From NCBI RefSeq assembly GCF_014839805.1, contig NC_051141.1:12532777-12596776 (forward strand): a stretch of 64,000 nt of DNA, written 5' to 3'. Numbering within the stretch: position 1 is the stretch's first letter; every line of letters begins with the position of its first letter. The position numbers and the translations under genes are program-made. The stretch comes from Manduca sexta. Its lineage: Eukaryota; Arthropoda; Insecta; Lepidoptera; Sphingidae. The notes beneath the pieces are model-generated. The model was not told the DNA's origin. It saw only the letters and a list, made by a program, of their open reading frames with translations, and did no database searches. This document shows, piece after piece, positions 59,001 through 64,000 of this stretch.

Positions 59001-62000
59001 GGCTAAGAATTTATTTATCCTTACACCAGTATTGGGAAAGGCGTTACTGAATATACAAGCTATGTGCTGCGAAATGTACATGAAAAGTTTTGCGGATTTG
59101 TCTAGAGATATGGATACAGCATTTTTCTACTTTATAGAAGTTCTGGTAAGCAACAACATGATTTACGATCTTGCCACATAATGTATTATTATTAAACGCA
59201 TTAGATCTTTCGAAACACATTGGAGATGTCGATGCAATGAGATAATTAATTAAGTACAAAGTATTACGCTGTCACGTTACAGATGAAACGCGTGGAATAC
59301 ATAAGGGATAAGCTAAAAGAATTTCGAGATGTGGCCTTGGATATTATAACACAAACCTGCCATACGGCGCTTTATCAACAAGGTTTCGTGTTTGACGATA
59401 GAAATATACCACCATTTCAAATGATTAGGGGCAAACCTACGGGAGGGATGTCTTACACTGAAAAAGCAAACAAAAGAAAATATTGTGAAAGACTGGCTTG
59501 GTAAACTCTTTTTTTATTGAAGAGATATCTATACATATACCTGTACAATATAATATAAATTATAATATATATCGTTACAGTTTTATAAAATTAACTGATT
59601 ATATGACGAACTATATGTTGTACCGATTAACAAAGCGATCCAACAACATGTTAGCTGAAATGTTCCGCGTACACGTCAGCTTCACGCCAGATCGGGAACT
59701 CTTGGAAGGCACCGCGGTCGATGAAATTCTCGAAGTCATCCCAAGAGTTACTGATACTTGTAAGGTATGTAGCTATGGTTTTAATAACGAAAATTTATTT
59801 TTAAAACGAAATACATACATAGTTTTTTATTACCTAATACAAGTTATGATTGCGGTTTCTTAAAATTAAAACATTTTATTGCTACAGTGGGCCCTATTTC
59901 AAATAGACGCTTTCGTTGAACCTAGTGGTGAGGTGATACTAAATCCAAGCGAAAAAGTAATGTCAACGTATGTCGAAAAAATAACCAGCTACTGGGATGA
60001 ATATGTGCGAACTTTCCATAATTTTTTGAACGAACCGACTTTGGAAATATTTGTACAACCAACTGTGATGGGCAAGCAAGTCGAATGGTCTGCTGGCGTA
60101 TCCCCCAATTTATACTTCCTTATGAACCAGGATAAACAAATGATAGAAGATATTGCATTTATACCAAGTGCTATTAAAAATGGCTTCGATAATGTTTGGA
60201 TATTCCTGAGACGTTTGCAAGGTTTTATGGATAGTTTCAAAGAAGCGAATGAATTGGACCTAAACATTATTAAAAATGAAAGAGATATCAATGAGTTTAG
60301 AAAACTATGCGAGAAGCTAGTAAAGCAGATGGAATCTATAGAGGAGGTCGTTTGCTATCAGCCCCTGGGAATACTATTTTTATGTCTCAGTCCTTTCCAA
60401 GAGTTATTTAGACCACAGCCAAGAAGACTATTTGATGTTGTTCTTAATGTTACTCCTGAGTAAGTAGCATATCTTCGTTTTGTGTGTATCGGATGTATTG
60501 TGTGAAAAGTGTTACCATACTTATATAATTAATTTTGCAGTATCGGTCGAGCAGCTATTGATGAAATATTGGAAGGTATTGATAATATAACTGAAGACAT
60601 TACCAATGAGCCGGAGACGGCCGGTGAACTGGTTACATTCAACTTCATGATGGATGGACTAGAGTCACGCGTCGCCTTTCTTGAAGAGCGCTTGGAGTAC
60701 CTTCGAGAACTTTATGACCTTATGGGAGAGTTCAACATTCCTATACCACCTGATGATATGACTGAATACCTGGGTTAGTGATTCATGAATGTATTCATGG
60801 CAGTGTTTGAGGCTTTTTTATATCTAAGAATTTGTATGAGTTGTGACTAGAATTGCTTGTATTACAATTGCTTGAGTACTTTTTCATAGATCATAACGTA
60901 TGTAGTTTAAAATGATGGATGAGAATATTGTAGTACCGATGCCCCAAAAGGAAAACTGCCCCAACTGATATGGCTTCGATTCGATCGCTTAGATTTTGCC
61001 AAGCTTACATTTTTTTGTTTTATTTAAAGTAAATGCTTTTTGCCGACTTCAAACGATGTTACTCTATTCGTTATATTTTTTTGTAAGAAATGGGCTATAT
61101 AGACGAGATAAGACGTTATAAATGTGCAGTCAGAATTTATCTTTATATGTATGTGATTGATAAAGCTATGGAGAGTTAAAATTTTGATGAATTTCACATA
61201 AAATTATAGATCACACGTATCTACGTGCAAACATGACAGGTAGTAAGTACACTTACATCAATGAATACTAAATGTGCGTAAGAAACGATTATTGAATGAC
61301 AATAAAACATAGTAAAAACTATCAAGTGGTATGAATTAACTAATGAACGCATTTTTGTCAAATATGTTTGTTTTTTTGTCAAATATGTCAGTAACGGCAG
61401 CAGAAAACGCTCTTTTATTTTTGGTTAGTATAAACTAGTTCCGTCTTATTACAAAACGAGGTTTAACTAAAAACTCTGGTTTAAACCTATGCAAAGTACG
61501 GTTTATATAAAAATGTTATTACAAAAAGTGGTTTAACGATAAACCATGGACTATTTGATGGTCTAATCCTAAACCTCGGCGGCCCCTAGTTTGACGATGG
61601 TCTAAATCGTAAATGTCAAATCAAATTTCAAATCATTTGTCAGATTATCTCTTAAATTGGCGTCTCTTTCGTTGTCTTGTGATATTTTTTGTCGAAAATG
61701 GATATTAACGTGGTAGATTCAGTCGATATTGACGATATTGAAGCCGTTGAGCTACTGGAAACGCCACGCCTACTCAATAGACTCGACTGAGTACTCCAAT
61801 TTTCAGATCTTTTTTTTCTTTCGTTGATCCATCACTATAATACAAAGAGTCAATTGTTCTATACAATAAGACACTGATAATAAATTTCAAAGGTATTTGC
61901 AATAGTCACCGTAATAGTTTTCTTTTAATTTTAAGGTATCATATAACGCGCGGGAAGCTTACGTTTCGTAACACGCATTTTGATATATTACCAGCTAATA

Positions 62001-64000
62001 CAACATTAGTCAAAACTTGAAACCTAAACAAAATTGCAATCGAAGTTACAACTATTATTGATCTTGGATCAAAATAACCAAGTCTGAATATTTTTTATAC
62101 TCCTAAATATTATTTAATCATTAACATTGTATGAAAACATTTTCTTTTTTGGGTATATTGAACGTTGCGATTGAATGATGTCGTATTGAACGAATGTTGT
62201 TTGTATTTATTTGTGGTTTATATATAGTCCATGGTTCAAATGGCGGTACTAAGAAGCCTACGGTTTTTATGAGTTTTGTAATACGGACAAATTTAAACCG
62301 TGGTTTCCCAAATAAGCCTGGTTTTGTTAGTATAGGTTTAAGCTAAGGTTTATTTCGCTTTTTGTAATAAGACGGGTGATGTATATCTACGGGTTAATAG
62401 AAAATATTTTTTAAAACAGGCAATTTAATCCTTTATCCAATTCGTAAAAATATTTATTGATTAATCTATATATATTTATTGATTTATTATTTTATTTTTA
62501 TATACACATTATATAATTTTTAGGGTAGGTACCGCACCTCATAAAACCCTTCCAATAGATCACTTTTTTGTCGGCCTGTCTGTCTATAACGACCTATTTT
62601 CTCAGGAACGACTATTGAAACTTAAAAAATAATCAACTCGAGTCTACAATCTCTTTCAGTTATAAAATTATAATCAAACTTTTAACTAAACGCGAATTAA
62701 ATATGTGACCGCTTATATCGCATTTTGTGCGATGTTACTAAAACTGATGGACCTATAATTATGAAATTTTGTAAGAAACAATGTCTTACATCACATGTAA
62801 AGAAAAAAAACTGAAAACCGAAGATATTTAATTGAATAATTTACTACTACAAAACTTATTATTTGCGGTTGGCGCAATATCCGTGTCTAGAGTTAAATTT
62901 GTCAATTTTTTACTTATATAGGTACCTAATCAACGACTTAGCTTAGCTGGTAATTTCAATTAAAGGCTAGCATCCAAATAAACCACTGCTCTCCCTTTTG
63001 ACTCTCGAAATACCTGTACACTCGCAACATTTAGATTTATATGTGTATAGTACCACCTCAAGTACTAATTTTAGAAGAAGTGTGAATGATTGACTAATAT
63101 AGGGTACGCGGTTGCATGTGCGTCAATATTGTATTTTCATTTGGACTTTTAAATTTAACATGCAAATAATATAGCACTTAATATTTATGCCTCACCAGGT
63201 TTAAGTGTGGCTTTAGGCACATTACGAACTGATGTTGATGCACGGCTGGAAACTAGAAGTAAACTTGCTGGACTGTTTGCTAGTCAGATTGGCAAAGACA
63301 TAATGGAACTCATGATGGACGTTAATAAGTTACGAGATGAAGTCATGGTATGATGTATTAGTATTTAATACGGTCGCAACTTTAATAAGAAGGGAGATGA
63401 CCTATAGAGTCTTAGAAAACATTTTGGAAAGTTGATAAAACTGTGCGCGTTTTCTATGAACGAATAATATCAAAAGTCCTAGGGCTAACGAAGCAATGGT
63501 ACTCTAGGCCCAAAGTAGAACATAAGGAGAAATAACAGAAACCTTGCTTCATAAAAAAACACCAGACGACTCTCCTACTGATTTGACCAATATTATATTA
63601 TAATTATTATATAGGTATATATTAATACTCGCCTTAATTATTAAACCTCAACATTTTTAGCAACCCTGGCTTTATGACGACAAATCAGATATGGAAAAAG
63701 TTATGGAGGCATTAAGTGGATTGATGGATAAACTCATGGAATGCTCGAGCAGAGATAAACAGATAAGAGAATGGCAGAAAATATTTAAGGTACATTGTTA
63801 TATTCATTATAATATTTAAGTTTATTTAAATTATTCCTTTCGTTACTTACTTTTCTTTTATCTAATATATTTCACATGTTTAGATACTGAAGCATGTAGC
63901 AATAATATGATATTTACAGATACCACCTGCCAGGCTGGAACAGCTGGACGAAGCAATAAACGACGTAAAGCTTAGACAATTATTATGGACCTCATCCAAA
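55989..64000 (+). CDS. Axonemal dynein heavy chain, N-terminal tail (13 exons plus a possible microexon, runs off the right edge)
   Basis: Axonemal dynein heavy chains are the AAA+ motors of cilia and sperm flagella. The joined exons encode about 843 residues, all N-terminal tail reaching the start of the linker; the AAA+ ring lies beyond the window. Recognisable heavy-chain segments are GVTHYTNEMVFTKLPAWEQE, FKVYRYWKAFYVWRKS, RKPTGGMSYTEKANKRKY-like (in GKPTGGMSYTEKANKRKY), MLAEMFRVHVSFTPDREL, a WAL-to-NVTPE block and IPPARLEQLDEAINDVKLRQ, the last resembling the linker entry motif. Splice phases agree except after the third exon, where a 17-nt microexon would restore frame. The closest isoform is uncertain; I lean to a single-headed inner-arm type such as DNAH6. 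Neighbouring features are an RFX X-box upstream of the ATG, a pogo-like element in intron 1 and a Harbinger-like element in a later intron. Confidence 0.88.
56339..57644. mobile_element. Same TA-flanked element, copy 2 (inverted), in dynein intron 1
   Basis: AGGTCAGGTGGGGCAAGTGC to CCCCCGACTGACCT, flanked by TA at 56337-56338 and 57645-57646. It is collinear with copy 1 in reverse orientation over most of its length, with the same motif array. It has extra sequence at about 56935-57050 absent from copy 1, which encodes part of a psq-type helix-turn-helix. Confidence 0.8.
56935..57052 (+). pseudogene. Remnant of a psq/pogo-type helix-turn-helix
   Basis: One frame reads RKTEILWSRATLREEVATLR then SGTLSGYNAAQTFQMS, a stop, and DQIL. 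The pattern W-x5-L-x2-V-x2-L-x-S-G-x-x-S-x-x-A-A-x-x-F-x-x-S fits the HTH_psq fold at the N-terminus of pogo-like transposases. It is short and broken, so this is a family-level guess, but it agrees with the TA target sites of the element that contains it. Confidence 0.45.
57750..57834 (+). CDS. Dynein heavy chain exon 2
   Basis: 85 nt. Acceptor CCTTACAG|GAAACC, donor TTG|GTATAA. Only one frame is open: KPREIPFHVPHKKLLQKIEF followed by VKREPEPL. The upstream intron contains the TA-flanked element at 56339-57644. Confidence 0.8.
57920..58013 (+). CDS. Dynein heavy chain exon 3
   Basis: 94 nt. Acceptor TTTCTCAG|ACTGGG, donor CTTA|GTAAGT. Encodes TGFTTAQEDRRIKERKPAKL and a Lys/Glu-rich end. It ends in phase 1, which does not fit the phase 0 needed by the next clear exon at 58162. 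Confidence 0.75.
58074..58090 (+). CDS. Possible 17-nt microexon of the dynein heavy chain
   Basis: Preceded by TATTAG and followed by GTCTTC. Its 17 nt bring the phase-1 end at 58013 to the phase 0 required at 58162, reading S-A-N-V-K-K. The donor is weak. This is an inference from phase arithmetic only; other explanations are an unseen alternative splice site or a sequence error. Confidence 0.25.
58162..58448 (+). CDS. Dynein heavy chain exon 4
   Basis: 287 nt, phase 0 to 2. Acceptor TATAACAG|GATGTT, donor CTCAA|GTATGC. Starts DVIAINASYTKLQNTNYLLK, then a basic coiled stretch, then VKNNPACGFLYMMY and VYFTPYYLK. The reading frame stays open past the donor to 58530, but the dynein sequence resumes as KVVPYEEID only when the 90-nt intron 58449-58538 is removed. 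Confidence 0.85.
58539..58680 (+). CDS. Dynein heavy chain exon 5
   Basis: 142 nt, phase 2 to 0. Acceptor TTATTAAG|GGTTGT, donor GAT|GTAAGT. Encodes VVPYEEIDRKNYLTISACGV, then the conserved tail motif FTKLPAWEQEYNIFVKL. Confidence 0.88.
58906..59145 (+). CDS. Dynein heavy chain exon 6
   Basis: 240 nt, phase 0 to 0. Acceptor TTTTCAG|ATAAAA, donor CTG|GTAAGC. Encodes IKFFKVYRYWKAFYVWRKS, the typical F-x-x-Y-R-x-W-K-x-F-x-x-W motif of dynein heavy-chain tails, and ends in a helical stretch. Confidence 0.9.
59283..59500 (+). CDS. Dynein heavy chain exon 7
   Basis: 218 nt, phase 0 to 2. Acceptor CGTTACAG|ATGAAA, donor GCTTG|GTAAAC. Encodes MKRVEYIRDKLKEFRDVALD and MSYTEKANKRKYCERL, the latter a tail motif seen in several axonemal heavy chains. 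Confidence 0.9.
59581..59764 (+). CDS. Dynein heavy chain exon 8
   Basis: 184 nt, phase 2 to 0. Acceptor CGTTACAG|TTTTAT, donor AAG|GTATGT. Encodes FIKLTDYMTNYMLYRLTKRS and NMLAEMFRVHVSFTPDRELL. Confidence 0.9.
59888..60459 (+). CDS. Dynein heavy chain exon 9 (largest)
   Basis: 572 nt, phase 0 to 2. Acceptor TGCTACAG|TGGGCC, donor CCTGA|GTAAGT. 190 residues of tail starting WALFQIDAFVEPSGEVILNP, with PSEKVMSTYVEKITSYWDEY and PRRLFDVVLNVTPE near the end. A single uninterrupted frame. Confidence 0.93.
60541..60773 (+). CDS. Dynein heavy chain exon 10
   Basis: 233 nt, phase 2 to 1. Acceptor TTTTGCAG|TATCGG, donor CTGG|GTTAGT. Encodes IGRAAIDEILEGIDNITEDI and RVAFLEERLEYLRELYDLM, an acidic then coiled segment. 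The following intron is 2.4 kb and holds the Harbinger-like element. Confidence 0.9.
61441..62375. mobile_element. Internally deleted Harbinger/PIF-like element in a dynein intron
   Basis: Terminal inverted repeats CCGTCTTATTACAAAACGAG (left) and CCGTCTTATTACAAAAAGCG (right, complement), each followed by GGTTTAA-type repeats. A 32-residue ORF starts at 61699 with MDINVVDSVDIDDIEAVELL, like the acidic N-terminus of Harbinger-type transposases, then stops. No clear 3-bp target duplication. Family assignment is tentative; the inverted repeats are plain. Confidence 0.6.
62518..62640 (-). repeat. Inverse copy of the GACAGACAGACGGACA-type repeat
   Basis: Plus strand shows TAGGGTAGGTACCGCACCTC, then CAATAGATCACTTTTTTGTC and GGCCTGTCTGTC, the complement of the motif order at 19880-19950. 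Confidence 0.45.
63199..63347 (+). CDS. Dynein heavy chain exon 11
   Basis: 149 nt, phase 1 to 0. Acceptor CTCACCAG|GTTTAA, donor ATG|GTATGA. Encodes LSVALGTLRTDVDARLETRS and ELMMDVNKLRDEVM, helical. Confidence 0.88.
63661..63789 (+). CDS. Dynein heavy chain exon 12
   Basis: 129 nt, phase 0 to 0. Acceptor ATTTTTAG|CAACCC, donor AAG|GTACAT. Encodes QPWLYDDKSDMEKVMEALSG and IREWQKIFK. Confidence 0.88.
63920..64000 (+). CDS. Dynein heavy chain exon 13, cut by the window edge
   Basis: Acceptor ATTTACAG|ATACCA; open in frame to the last base. IPPARLEQLDEAINDVKLRQ then LLWTSSK resembles the entry of the dynein linker, where a LRKLLW-type motif is usual. Confidence 0.88.
   Translation, partial: MPPARLEQLDEAINDVKLRQLLWTSSK

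Noticed and set aside
1..64000. tRNA, rRNA and CRISPR arrays
   Set aside because: None recognised; the short tandem and inverted repeats found do not have the spacing of a CRISPR array, and the organism is eukaryotic.

Overview
The window is nuclear DNA of an insect, most likely a moth or butterfly. It is AT-rich and intron-rich, and it carries repeat families I recognise as typical of Lepidoptera: Helitron-like elements with a GC hairpin before CTAG, RTE LINE 3' ends with an ATGATG tail, and SINE/LINE-like interspersed repeats. There are no operons and no prokaryotic features. No tRNA, rRNA or CRISPR was recognised. Two host genes are supported by chains of exons with matching splice phases.

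Gene 1 (minus strand, 39854 down to 26261) is the 5' part of the Trio/Kalirin Rho-GEF gene. It has 13 exons encoding about 714 residues: a start codon, the CRAL-TRIO/SEC14 domain, then spectrin repeats. All 12 splice junctions agree in phase. The gene continues past 26261; no further exon was recognised between 1 and 26260, which looks like one very long intron full of transposon debris, with a few GC-rich islands and one possible small nested gene (6068-6331).

Gene 2 (plus strand, 55989 to beyond 64000) is an axonemal dynein heavy chain. It has 13 clear exons plus one possible 17-nt microexon, covering the N-terminal tail up to the start of the linker. A palindromic RFX X-box lies 75 bp upstream of the start codon, as expected for a ciliary gene. 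The two genes diverge from an intergenic region of about 16 kb (39879-55988).

The rest is transposon-derived. From left to right: a 235-bp MITE (101-335); LINE/SINE 3' ends (1090-1385, 16330-16625, 21800-22120); Helitron-like copies (5429, 7784, 24060, 36117, 43618, 46355); an RTE reverse-transcriptase fragment (18630-19695); a Tc1-type transposase pseudogene (20320-21238); two inverted copies of a TA-flanked element carrying repeated GGGGTAAGTGCGCC motifs, one with a psq-type helix-turn-helix remnant (24904-26133, 56339-57644); a Mutator-like (MULE) transposase fragment (31250-31871) near a 0.5-kb repeat that also lies upstream of a THAP finger fragment at 45.7 kb; a perfect 74-bp-arm foldback (39241-39409); a nearly complete P element/THAP9-like transposase gene (48958-52160), with its 5' part repeated in inverse orientation at 27360-27712; and an internally deleted Harbinger-like element (61441-62375) inside a dynein intron.

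The most interesting points are the pogo-like element family with its splice-donor-like motif array, the P-like transposon and its second 5' fragment, the RFX site at the dynein promoter, and the small Cys-rich membrane ORF inside the long Trio intron.
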